Positions 24,625-31,859 of a stretch of 49,253 nt of DNA are shown piece after piece. Numbering within the stretch: position 1 is the first letter of the stretch; each line of letters opens with the position of its first letter. The stretch covers positions 1 to 49,253 of the forward strand of contig JAFXDF010000025.1 of NCBI GenBank assembly GCA_017521295.1, in the 5' to 3' direction. The translations under genes and the position numbers were made by a program. A model generated the notes under the pieces. It was not told where the DNA came from, ran no database searches, and saw only the letters and a list, made by a program, of their open reading frames with translations. Source of the DNA: Clostridia bacterium. GTDB lineage: Bacteria > Bacillota > Clostridia > Oscillospirales > Butyricicoccaceae.

Positions 24625-25949
24625 TAAACTTCACGTTCCTTCGGCATAACGAGATTCATAATGATGGCAGCGAGAAAGACCACCGCCACACAGTTTTCGG
24701 CGAAGATGGTGCGGACCATGCTGGGGAAGATGTTAAACATATCCGGGACCTGCGTAAAGCCCAGGCCGATACTCAAGGACAGCGCGGCAATGGTGATGTT
24801 GCGCTGGCTGAAGCCGCAGGAGCCGATCATCTGCAGACCGGAAATGACGATATTGCCGAACATCATGATGGTGCAGCCGCCCAGAACAGCTTCGGGCAGC
24901 GTGGCCAGAACGGCGCCAAAGGCAGGGAAAACACCTGCCAGCAGCAGGATCCCCGCGCCGGTCGCGATGGTAAAGCGATTGATCACTTTGGTCATCGCCA
25001 GCAGACCCACGTTCTGGCTGAAGGAGGTGATCGGCATACAGCCAAAACAGGCAGACAGCGAGCTGATCAGACCATCGCAAGTCAGACTGCCGGAGATCTC
25101 CTTATCGGTAGCCTCACGGCCCAGAACCGTGTTGGTCATGGCCGAGGTGTCGCCAATGGTCTCGGTGGCGGAAACAAGGAAGATCATCGCGACCGAAACG
25201 ATGGCACTCAGATTAAAGACAGGCTTGTAGGGCATGATCTGAGGAAGCGAAACCAGAGAGATCCCCTGCAGCGCGGAAAGATCCACCTTGCCCATAAACA
25301 GCGCGACAATATAGCCCATCACAAGGCCGAACAGAACAGACAGCTGCTTCAAATGACCCTTTGCGAAAATGTTGAACAGGATACAGCAGACCAGTGTGAT
25401 GCTGCCGAGGATCCAGTTCTGGGCACTTCCAAAATCAGCAGCGCCCACACCGCCGGCAAAGGAATTGGCGCCGACGCTCAGCAAGCTGAAGCCGATGGCG
25501 GTAACAACGCAGGCCGAAACGATGGGCGCAATGATTTTACGCCAATACTTGGCGAATAAGCCAAGGACGCCTTCCAGGATACCACCCACGATGACGGCTC
25601 CAAGGACAGCGCCGTAGCCCCACTTCGGGCCGACGTAGCAGAATACAGAAACAAACGTGAAACTGATGCCCATGACGATGGGCAGCTTTGCCCCCAGCTT
25701 CCATACGGTGAAGAGCTGAACAAGGGTGCCGATACCTGCCATGATCATGGCGGTCTGGATCAGAGAAGCGGTCTCCTGGGTGCTCAGGCCGCAGGCACCG
25801 GTAACGATCATAATGGGGGCGATATTGGCCACAAACATGGCAAGCACATGCTGCAGACCAAAGGGGATGGACTTCAGAAACGGCACCTTGCCGTCCAGGG
25901 TATAAATGTTTTCCATAGAGGCCGCAGCCTTGGTACTCATGTTAAACAT
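24624..25949 (-). CDS. pbuX: Nucleobase:cation symporter, xanthine permease type
   Basis: A 441-residue NAT/NCS2 permease with about 12-14 membrane segments. The diagnostic NAT signature QNVGLLAMTK is present within SFSQNVGLLAMTKVINR. FGLQHVLAMFVANIAP near residue 30 and SATETIGDTSAM are the TM1 and TM8 substrate-site motifs. Position directly after xpt argues for xanthine as cargo; uracil or urate transporters are close relatives. The ATG overlaps the xpt stop codon as TAATG, and its own stop overlaps the alarmone synthetase start in the same way. It lacks the purine riboswitch often found before xpt-pbuX in Bacillus. Confidence 0.9.
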   Translation of the reverse strand: MFNMSTKAAASMENIYTLDGKVPFLKSIPFGLQHVLAMFVANIAPIMIVTGACGLSTQETASLIQTAMIMAGIGTLVQLFTVWKLGAKLPIVMGISFTFVSVFCYVGPKWGYGAVLGAVIVGGILEGVLGLFAKYWRKIIAPIVSACVVTAIGFSLLSVGANSFAGGVGAADFGSAQNWILGSITLVCCILFNIFAKGHLKQLSVLFGLVMGYIVALFMGKVDLSALQGISLVSLPQIMPYKPVFNLSAIVSVAMIFLVSATETIGDTSAMTNTVLGREATDKEISGSLTCDGLISSLSACFGCMPITSFSQNVGLLAMTKVINRFTIATGAGILLLAGVFPAFGAVLATLPEAVLGGCTIMMFGNIVISGLQMIGSCGFSQRNITIAALSLSIGLGFTQVPDMFNIFPSMVRTIFAENCVAVVFLAAIIMNLVMPKEREV

Positions 25950-26539
25950 TATGCGTTCCCCTGTGCCCGGAAGGTGATCTTGCCGGTCTCGGCATCCATG
26001 GCGTCCACAATGGCCAGAGATTCCACGCGGTAACCCATATTGCGGATGACACGGCCGCCGATCTGGAAGCCCTTTTCAATGACAATGCCGCAGCCTTCCA
26101 CAATGGCGCCGGCAGACTCCACGATGGAGATCAGGCCCTGCAGCGCGCAGCCGTTGGCAAGGAAATCGTCGATAATCAGAACACGCTCGCCTTCGTTCAG
26201 GAACTTCTTGGACACGATGACCTGATTTTTGTTGCCATGGGTAAAGGATTCCACTTCGGCAACATACATATCGCCCTCAATGTTGATCGACTTGGACTTT
26301 TTGGCAAATACCATGGGGACGCCGAACTCTCTCGCCACAAAAGCGGCGATGCCGATGCCGGATGCCTCAATGGTCAGAACCTTGGTGATCTGCTTGTCGG
26401 CAAAACGGCGCTTGAACTCCCGGCCGATCTCCTCCATCAGGCCAATATCCATCTGGTGGTTCAGGAAACTGTCCACTTTCAGCACGTTGCCTGCCTTTAC
26501 AATGCCGTCTTTTACGATGCGGTCCTCCATAAAATTCAT
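25949..26539 (-). CDS. xpt: Xanthine phosphoribosyltransferase
   Basis: A 196-residue enzyme that converts xanthine plus PRPP to [15 protein letters not shown] (residues 20-31) is the xpt N-terminal signature. The PRPP loop is [13 protein letters not shown] (120-132), where the LANG variant replaces the usual TG, as in all XPRTs. [14 protein letters not shown] corresponds to the substrate lid. The length is right for Bacillus-type Xpt (194 residues). The ATG at 26539 follows GGGAG by 9 bases; ATG at 26530 is a weaker alternative. It is the first of three coupled genes. The leader is too short for a riboswitch. Confidence 0.94.
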   Translation of the reverse strand: MNFMEDRIVKDGIVKAGNVLKVDSFLNHQMDIGLMEEIGREFKRRFADKQITKVLTIEASGIGIAAFVAREFGVPMVFAKKSKSINIEGDMYVAEVESFTHGNKNQVIVSKKFLNEGERVLIIDDFLANGCALQGLISIVESAGAIVEGCGIVIEKGFQIGGRVIRNMGYRVESLAIVDAMDAETGKITFRAQGNA

Positions 26540-26578
26540 ATCTGTTTTCTCCCTCTGCAGTGTTTTGTGGTTTCAATC

Positions 26579-26607
26579 ATTATAGAACATACCATAATTT
26601 TCAGAAA
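26579..26607 (-). promoter_or_regulatory. Probable promoter for xpt operon
   Basis: A perfect minus-strand TATAAT (26579-26584) lies 40 bp before the xpt ATG, with a poor -35 (TTTCTG, 26602-26607) at 17 bp. The weak -35 suggests an activator or low basal use. Confidence 0.45.
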
Positions 26608-26682
26608 AAGTAAATGTAAGGCTGGAAGAGAAAGCCATTTTAGACCGTTGTTGGATGCGCTGCCCAAAGCAGGACAGAAATG

Positions 26683-26712
26683 AGCACCCCCCGACAAAAG
26701 CCGGGGGGTGCT
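26683..26712 (-). terminator. Intrinsic terminator of the ribU-rhodanese unit
   Basis: An 11-bp stem AGCACCCCCCG / CGGGGGGTGCT encloses an 8-base loop, 5 bp after the rhodanese stop. The following run (CATTTCTG) is only moderately T-rich. Confidence 0.6.
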
Positions 26713-26717
26713 GATCT

Positions 26718-27002
26718 TTACTTTTCCAGTTCGCCGACATAGGCGTTGATCCCGCCCAGGTCATGTACATTGGTGAAGCCAACGCCCCGCAGAGCTCGAA
26801 CCGCCCGTGCAGACCGTGCGCCCGACAGGCAGTAGACAAAAATGGGGGTGTCCTTGTCCGTGATCTCCAGGGAGAAGTCCCGCAGCTTCTGGGAGGGGAC
26901 GTTCCGCGCGCCGGGGATCCGGCCTTTTTCAAACTCATCCGGCTGACGCACATCCACAAGGATGGCGTTTTCCTGCTCATAAAATTCCTTTAAACGCTCC
27001 AT
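26718..27002 (-). CDS. Single-domain rhodanese-like sulfurtransferase
   Basis: A 94-residue protein made of one rhodanese fold. The sulfur-carrying cysteine sits in YCLSGARSARAVRAL, a six-residue active-site loop as in GlpE-like enzymes. ILVDVRQPDEFEKGRIPGA is the N-terminal signature. It moves sulfane sulfur to an unknown acceptor, in the cytosol. A GTG at 27011, which overlaps the ribU stop as GTGA, is an alternative start; ATG at 27002 is favoured slightly. Either way it is read from the riboflavin transporter transcript and therefore lies under the FMN riboswitch. Confidence 0.85.
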   Translation of the reverse strand: MERLKEFYEQENAILVDVRQPDEFEKGRIPGARNVPSQKLRDFSLEITDKDTPIFVYCLSGARSARAVRALRGVGFTNVHDLGGINAYVGELEK

Positions 27003-27007
27003 AATGC

Positions 27008-27604
27008 TCACTTTCTTCCGTGGAGGATGGGGGACAGGGGCTTGTAGATCACAAAGGCGATGGCCGCCGTCAGCAGTTCCTTCACAAAGGTGAAGGGCAC
27101 GTTGAAGGTGGCGATGGCCTGGAACAGACCGTCCACATTGGGGTTGATGGCCTTATACATACCCAAAATGGCCTCCAGCGGCAGGACGAACTTGCCGAAG
27201 AGGGGGTAGATAAGGAAATAGTTGTGGGGCAGGCAATAGACCGCGGAGATGATGCAGCCGGCGATGGAGCCGATGAGGGCGCCCTTGCGGCTCTTGATCT
27301 TCTGATAGATCAGACCGGCGGGGACAACATACATCACGCCCATCAGGAAGTTGGACAGCTCGCCCACACCAAAGGTGGTGCCGCCGATGAAGATGTGGAT
27401 CACGTTTTTGATCAGACAGACAGTGGCGCCCGCCAGGGGGCCATAGGCGAAGGAGGCCAGCAGGGCCGGCAGCTCGGAAAAGTCCAGCTTGATGAAAGCC
27501 GGCATGATGGGGACGCTCAGCTCGATGAACATGAGGATGAAGCCAACGGCGCTGAGCATGGCGACGCCCGCCAGTTTGCGGGTGTTCTGGGTTTTTGCGG
27601 ACAT
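27008..27604 (-). CDS. ribU: RibU-type ECF transporter S component (riboflavin)
   Basis: A 198-residue membrane protein with about six membrane segments. It is the substrate-binding subunit of an ECF transporter. LAGVAMLSAVGFILMFIE followed by FIKLDFSELPALLASFAYGP and a central LSNFLMGVMYVVPAGLIYQK are typical of RibU. The energy-coupling module (EcfA, EcfA', EcfT) is encoded elsewhere. Riboflavin as cargo is supported strongly by the FMN riboswitch and attenuator directly upstream. The ATG at 27604 follows AAAGGA by 7 bases and the attenuator by about 60 bp. Its stop touches the rhodanese start region. Confidence 0.93.
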   Translation of the reverse strand: MSAKTQNTRKLAGVAMLSAVGFILMFIELSVPIMPAFIKLDFSELPALLASFAYGPLAGATVCLIKNVIHIFIGGTTFGVGELSNFLMGVMYVVPAGLIYQKIKSRKGALIGSIAGCIISAVYCLPHNYFLIYPLFGKFVLPLEAILGMYKAINPNVDGLFQAIATFNVPFTFVKELLTAAIAFVIYKPLSPILHGRK

Positions 27605-27663
27605 GGTGTTTCCTTTCCGGCAGGGACAGGCGCTCCCCGCCAGACATGGCTGTGAAATTTTAC

Positions 27664-27706
27664 GAAAAAACGCCCTGTCAGACCCAAAACGGGCATAACA
27701 GGGCGT
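27664..27706 (-). terminator. Riboswitch-controlled attenuator hairpin upstream of ribU
   Basis: On the minus strand ACGCCCTG pairs with CAGGGCGT around an inner CCC/GGG stem, followed immediately by six T residues. It is placed between the FMN aptamer and ribU, so FMN binding should favour this terminator. The switching mechanism follows from the known class. Confidence 0.88.
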
Positions 27707-27721
27707 GATTGCGCAAAGCCA

Positions 27722-27992
27722 TATCTTCTTCCATCCAGACTCAAGTCTTTTTTGAATGCTGCCAGTGCACACAGCGATGAGAATTTTTTGTGTCGTACAA
27801 AGCGATTTTTTGCAGGGCTCCTTTGTGGAACGCAAGGAAAATCGCTGCAGTACGGCGGAAAAAGAGCCATCGATGTGCGTGCTGTCAGGGTTCAAAGAAG
27901 GCTAACACTGTCGGCTCCGGAGTTACACCGGATCATGCCAAAAGGCTCGCGGGCTTTACCGCCGGTGGGGACTTTCACCCCGCCCTGAAGAT
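27722..27992 (-). promoter_or_regulatory. FMN riboswitch (RFN element) with very long P6-type insertion
   Basis: The conserved core is clear on the minus strand. It comprises CTTCAGGGCGGGGTGAAAGT, then CCCCACCGGCGGTAAAGCCC, GCGAGCC, CGGTGTAACTCCGGAGCCGA and, at the 3' end, AGTCTGGATGGAAGAAGA, whose GAAG closes P1 with CTTC. Between GCCGACAG (27909-27916) and AGTCTGG (about 27735-27741) lie about 165 bases instead of the usual short variable stem. This insert is an imperfect inverted repeat of about 80 bases per arm, so it can form one long hairpin. The aptamer is expected to bind FMN and lower ribU expression. Confidence 0.95.
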
Positions 27993-28001
27993 TACGATTA
28001 C

Positions 28002-28030
28002 AAGATAGCACGACAGACGGTAGTTGTCAA
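28002..28030 (-). promoter_or_regulatory. Promoter of the FMN riboswitch-ribU transcript
   Basis: On the minus strand consensus TTGACA (28025-28030), 17 bp ending in TGC, and TATCTT (28002-28007) are present. The -35 overlaps the last codons of the GNAT gene. The predicted start is a few bases before the aptamer. Confidence 0.75.
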
Positions 28031-28470
28031 GGGTGGGCCAGCTGTATCAGAGATTCTTCGGTGCCGTCCTCGGGCTTACGCCGGCCGGTGACCCGGAAGC
28101 CGTGGCGCTTGTAAAAGGCGATGGCCCGGGTGTTTTTCTCCAGAGCCCACAGGCAGTTGACCCGGAGGGCGCTGACGGCATGTTCCAGCAGGGCGGCGCC
28201 AATGGCCTGTCCCTGAAGGACGGGCTCCACGAAGAGCTTTTTCAGCTCTTGGCCTTCCGCCTGGAAAAAGCCTTTCACCACTCCGTCGTCATAGACCCAG
28301 AGGGTGTTCAGCAGAGGTTGATAATATTCCATCCGAGAAGGCACCTGGAGCTCTTCAAAATAGAAGGGATCATAGCGGAAAATGGGATAAAAGTTCAGCC
28401 GGTAATTGAAGATCTCTATTTCCGCAATACGGGCCAGGTCTTCCGGCTTGGCGGGTCTGATGGCGGACAT
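28027..28470 (-). CDS. GNAT family N-acetyltransferase
   Basis: A 147-residue acetyltransferase with one GNAT fold. Motif A, which binds acetyl-CoA, is LKKLFVEPVLQGQAIGAALL (Q-x-x-G/A pattern). The C-terminal CLWALEKNTRAIAFYKRHGF is the typical beta5-alpha4 signature. The acceptor substrate is unknown. The start at 28470 is chosen over the adjacent ATG at 28473 because of its better distance to GAGGAA. It follows nagA by 10 bp and ends inside the promoter for ribU. It is the last gene of the lipoprotein-pepT-nagA operon. Confidence 0.87.
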   Translation of the reverse strand: MSAIRPAKPEDLARIAEIEIFNYRLNFYPIFRYDPFYFEELQVPSRMEYYQPLLNTLWVYDDGVVKGFFQAEGQELKKLFVEPVLQGQAIGAALLEHAVSALRVNCLWALEKNTRAIAFYKRHGFRVTGRRKPEDGTEESLIQLAHP

Positions 28471-28480
28471 CATGCGTTCC

Positions 28481-29575
28481 TCACAGAACGGGATCGCCGG
28501 CCAGGTAAACCTGCCGGATGTTCCAGTCGCTGTCACACAGTACCAGATCGGCGGCGCGGCCAACGGCAAGGGTGCCGCAGGCATCTTCCAGCCCGGCGCT
28601 CTTTGCGGGAATGGCGGTGGCGGCGGCCACGGCCTGCCCCATGGGAACGCCGGCGCGGATGAGGTTCACCATGCCCTCCCAGGCAAAGGTCACCGACCCG
28701 GCCAGGGTGCCGTCGGCCAGGGTGGCCCGGGGGCCTTTTACCGTGACGGCTTGACCGCCCAGGGAATATGCTCCGTCCGCCAGACCGCAGGCGGCCATGG
28801 AGTCGGAGATCACCATGCCCCGGCCGTCCAGGGCCTTGAAAGCGGTCTTGAGCACGGCGGGGTGGATGTGGATGCCGTCGCAGATGACCTCTGCAAGACA
28901 GTCGCCCGCCAGGGCGGCGCCCACCAGACCGGGCTCTCGATGGGCCAGACCGGTCATGGCGTTGAACAGGTGGGTCACCTGGGTGGCGCCGGCGGCGAAG
29001 CCCTTTTGGGCATCGTCATAGGTGGCCGGGGTGTGGGCCAGGGTGACCCGCTTGGTTTGAGAAACCTCCCGGATGAAGGTCTCGGCCCCCTCCAGACAGG
29101 GGTCCACCGCCACGATGCGGATATTGCCGCCGGCGGCCTCGTCCAGGGCGGCGAAGAAATCGTTGTCGATGGGGGAAAGATACCGGGCGGCGTGGGCACC
29201 CTTTTTGGCAGGACCGAAGAAGGGGCCTTCCAGATAGATGCCCCGGATGGGAGCAGGGGCGCTGCCGCAGCGGGCGGCGGCCTCCAGCAGCAGCTCCCGG
29301 GGATTGGTCATCAGGGTGGCCAGAACGGCGGTGACGCCGTGGCGCAGGTAGCAGGCCGACATGGCCTTCAGCTGATCCTCGTTGGCGTGATCGAAGTCAT
29401 AGCCGGCGCAGCCGTGGGTGTGGATATCCACCAGACCGGGCAGGATGCGCAGACCGGTGCAGTCCACCCCTTCCCCTAAATTGGGGCCGATAGCGGTGAT
29501 CTTTCCGCTTTCCACGGCGATATCGCAGGTTTCAAAGCGGTTTTCCAGGAAAACCGAAGCGTTTTTGAAGATCAT
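28481..29575 (-). CDS. nagA: N-acetylglucosamine-6-phosphate deacetylase
   Basis: A 364-residue amidohydrolase that removes acetate from GlcNAc-6-phosphate, a step in amino sugar and peptidoglycan recycling. The metal site starts with H52 and H54 in GLVDIHTHGCAGYDF. THLFNAMTGLAHREPG binds the sugar phosphate, ICDGIHIHPAVLK carries another His pair, and SDSMAACGL contains the catalytic Asp. The length is close to the family norm of 380. No nagB or PTS gene is adjacent. It lies 4 bp after pepT, so the two are co-transcribed. Confidence 0.92.
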   Translation of the reverse strand: MIFKNASVFLENRFETCDIAVESGKITAIGPNLGEGVDCTGLRILPGLVDIHTHGCAGYDFDHANEDQLKAMSACYLRHGVTAVLATLMTNPRELLLEAAARCGSAPAPIRGIYLEGPFFGPAKKGAHAARYLSPIDNDFFAALDEAAGGNIRIVAVDPCLEGAETFIREVSQTKRVTLAHTPATYDDAQKGFAAGATQVTHLFNAMTGLAHREPGLVGAALAGDCLAEVICDGIHIHPAVLKTAFKALDGRGMVISDSMAACGLADGAYSLGGQAVTVKGPRATLADGTLAGSVTFAWEGMVNLIRAGVPMGQAVAAATAIPAKSAGLEDACGTLAVGRAADLVLCDSDWNIRQVYLAGDPVL

Positions 29576-29579
29576 AGCC

Positions 29580-30809
29580 TTATTTTTCCATGGCGGAGTA
29601 GATCTCCACCAGGTTCTTCATGCACTGAACGGCCAGGTCCATTTCCTCCACGCAGCAGTATTCCAGCTTGCCGTGGAAGTTGCCGCCGCCGGTGCCCAGG
29701 TTGGGACAGGGGAGACCCATAAAGGACAGGCGGGCGCCGTCGGTGCCGCCGCGGATGGGAACGGTGACCGGCTCCACGCCGGTGCGGCGCATGGCCTCCA
29801 TAGCGTTGTCCACCAGATGCCAGTGGGGGCGGATCTGCTGGGCCATATTCCGGTAGGAATCCTTGATGGTGAGGGTGACGGTGCCCTCGCCGTACTTTTT
29901 GTTGAGGAAGTCGGCCGCCAGGCGGGCATCGGCCTTTTTCTGCTCCAGCTTATCGGCGTCGTGATCCCGGAGGATGTAGGCCATAGAGGCCTGCTCCACC
30001 TCGCCGGACATTTCGATGAGATGGAAGAAGCCGTCGTATTTTTCGGTGAACTCGGGCTTCTGCTGGGCGGGCAGCAGGTGCTCGAACTCCATGCCGATGG
30101 TGAGAGCGTTCTTCATCTTGTCTTTGGCAGAGCCGGGATGGATGTTTTTGCCCTGGATGGCCACCTTCAGGGAGGCGGCGTTGAAGTTCTCATATTCCAG
30201 CTCGCCGTAAGCGCCGCCGTCCAGAGTATAGGCGAAGTCGGCGCCAAAGCCGGGCACGTCGAACAGGTCGGCGCCGCGGCCGATCTCCTCGTCGGGGGTA
30301 AAGGCCACCTGTACCGGGCCGTGCTTGAAGGTGGGGTCTGCCAGCAACTGTTCACACAGGGTGAGGATCTCGGCGATGCCGGCCTTGTCGTCGGCGCCCA
30401 GCAGGGTCAGACCGTCGGTGACCATAAGGGACTTGCCCTTGCAGCGCAGCAGCTCGGGGAACTCGGCGGGAGAGAGCAGGGCGCCGGAGCCCTCCAGGAC
30501 GATATCGCCGCCGTCGTAATCGGACACGATGCGGGGCTTGATGCCGGCAGAGGGCACGTCATCCACCACGTCCATGTGGGCGATGAAGCCCAGAACGGGG
30601 CCGGCGTAGTTTTCCATATTGCCGGGGACGGTGCCGTAGAGGTAGCCGTTCTGGTCCAGCCGGACGTTCTGCAGGCCGAGATCACGCATCTCCTGCTCCA
30701 GAACACGGGCAAAGACCAGCTGCTTTTCGGTGCTGGGGCAGGTCTGGGAGCCGCCGTCGGAGGCGGTGTCGTATTTTACATAGTTCAGCAGTCGTTCATA
30801 GGGTCGCAT
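29580..30809 (-). CDS. pepT: Peptidase T (tripeptidase)
   Basis: A 409-residue dizinc M20B aminopeptidase that removes the N-terminal residue of tripeptides in the cytosol. The zinc and catalytic residues can be placed. H78 and D80 are in FIAHMDVVDD, D140 in LLGADDKAG, and the general base E174 with E175 in FTPDEEIGRG. The last metal ligand His is in GGNFHGKLEY near the C-terminus. The length equals that of E. coli PepT (408). A GGAGG site precedes the ATG. It follows the RsiV-like lipoprotein by 19 bp. Confidence 0.94.
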   Translation of the reverse strand: MRPYERLLNYVKYDTASDGGSQTCPSTEKQLVFARVLEQEMRDLGLQNVRLDQNGYLYGTVPGNMENYAGPVLGFIAHMDVVDDVPSAGIKPRIVSDYDGGDIVLEGSGALLSPAEFPELLRCKGKSLMVTDGLTLLGADDKAGIAEILTLCEQLLADPTFKHGPVQVAFTPDEEIGRGADLFDVPGFGADFAYTLDGGAYGELEYENFNAASLKVAIQGKNIHPGSAKDKMKNALTIGMEFEHLLPAQQKPEFTEKYDGFFHLIEMSGEVEQASMAYILRDHDADKLEQKKADARLAADFLNKKYGEGTVTLTIKDSYRNMAQQIRPHWHLVDNAMEAMRRTGVEPVTVPIRGGTDGARLSFMGLPCPNLGTGGGNFHGKLEYCCVEEMDLAVQCMKNLVEIYSAMEK

Positions 30810-30828
30810 GGAAGTTCCTCCTTAAAAA

Positions 30829-31635
30829 TCAGTTTTCCATCATCCCGATATAGTCGTCGAGACTCACGGGGATGGCATAACGGTTGGCGTTTTTGTTGTT
30901 CAAGGCAAAGGGCTCCACATAAAAGAGGAAGCCCTCCCGGGTCAGGGCATAGTTTTCGGAAAACTCTTCCAGGGTGCGGTCGGCGGAGCCGGTGACCTGG
31001 ATGCCGCTGTCGCCGCACCACTCCAGGATGTCCCCCAGTAGCATGGGCGCCGCCTTTTCATAATTGTCGCCCAGCAGGGTCTCCAGAGAGAGCTTCCAGC
31101 CGTTGTCCAGCAGAAAGACCTGGGCGCGGGGATAAGTTTCCGCCTGGCCGTTTTCCGACACGGTGATGTCGGTGCGGATGGATACATAATCCCGGGGCGC
31201 GTTCAGAAGTTCATAGGTGATGGACACCGAAAAGTCTGCGGCGGCATCGGTAACGATATCCCAGTCTTCGCCGTAGTAGGCCTTCACCCGGTGGAAAAAG
31301 CTGTCGGCATCCTGGGCCAGGCCGGAAATTTCGCCGCTGTAGTAGCTGTTGATGCGGGCGAAGCTCTGGGCCTTCAGGCCGGTCTCGGAAAACCGGGGGA
31401 AGGCGGCCTGGTAGGTGGCAAGGGTCACACCGGCGGAGTTGGTCAGTGCCCGGTTGAGCAGGTAATTGCCGTCCAGGGCGGCGGACGGGTCGGCCTGGGC
31501 CTCGGCTTCTTCCTTGCGGGTTTGGGCGGCTTCCAGGGCGGCGCGCTGCTCTTCGGGGGTCTGGAAGGGAATGATGCTGCAGCCGGCCAGCAGCGTCAGG
31601 GCCAGCGTGAGGGCGATCAGACGAATATATTTCAT
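30829..31635 (-). CDS. RsiV-like lipoprotein (DUF3298-type)
   Basis: A 268-residue secreted lipoprotein. The signal peptide ends in the lipobox LLAGC with the lipidated C19, so it should be anchored to the outer face of the membrane. A short Glu/Ala-rich linker (residues 27-50) follows. The C-terminal part (FLFYVEPFALNNKNANRYAI and PVSLDDYIG) matches the end of DUF3298/RsiV-type domains, which in RsiV bind lysozyme. Here the cytoplasmic anti-sigma segment is missing, and no ECF sigma factor gene is adjacent. A stand-alone envelope protein is therefore more likely than an anti-sigma factor. The function is unknown. It starts the pepT-nagA-GNAT operon. Confidence 0.72.
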   Translation of the reverse strand: MKYIRLIALTLALTLLAGCSIIPFQTPEEQRAALEAAQTRKEEAEAQADPSAALDGNYLLNRALTNSAGVTLATYQAAFPRFSETGLKAQSFARINSYYSGEISGLAQDADSFFHRVKAYYGEDWDIVTDAAADFSVSITYELLNAPRDYVSIRTDITVSENGQAETYPRAQVFLLDNGWKLSLETLLGDNYEKAAPMLLGDILEWCGDSGIQVTGSADRTLEEFSENYALTREGFLFYVEPFALNNKNANRYAIPVSLDDYIGMMEN

Positions 31636-31671
31636 AAAGCAAGCTCCTTAATTTAACACATACATAATAAA

Positions 31672-31700
31672 AGGTTACCAAAAAACAGCGAAGAAGTCAA
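31672..31700 (-). promoter_or_regulatory. Promoter of the lipoprotein-pepT-nagA-GNAT operon
   Basis: On the minus strand TTGACT (31695-31700) and TAACCT (31672-31677) are 17 bp apart, about 37 bp ahead of the lipoprotein start. Confidence 0.6.
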
Positions 31701-31761
31701 TTACAACGGCCCGGAAAGGGGTGTTTCAGCGAGAATTTACAAGTCCGTCAAGCTGTTTTCC

Positions 31762-31790
31762 TTGACATTCCTGCCGGTTTATTGTAACAT
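31762..31790 (+). promoter_or_regulatory. Promoter of the M23 hydrolase gene
   Basis: Consensus TTGACA (31762-31767) and TAACAT (31785-31790) are 17 bp apart. The two divergent promoters in this 224-bp gap leave no room for a gene. Confidence 0.7.
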
Positions 31791-31859
31791 ACAACCTGTA
31801 ACTATTTTGTAATTTATTATGAATTTTTCTGCTTTTTGTTGAAATAGAAAGGATTTTAC

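Noticed and set aside
26540..26717. A purine riboswitch upstream of xpt
   Set aside because: Expected from Bacillus, but the conserved purine aptamer core was not found and the predicted leader is only about 35 bases.
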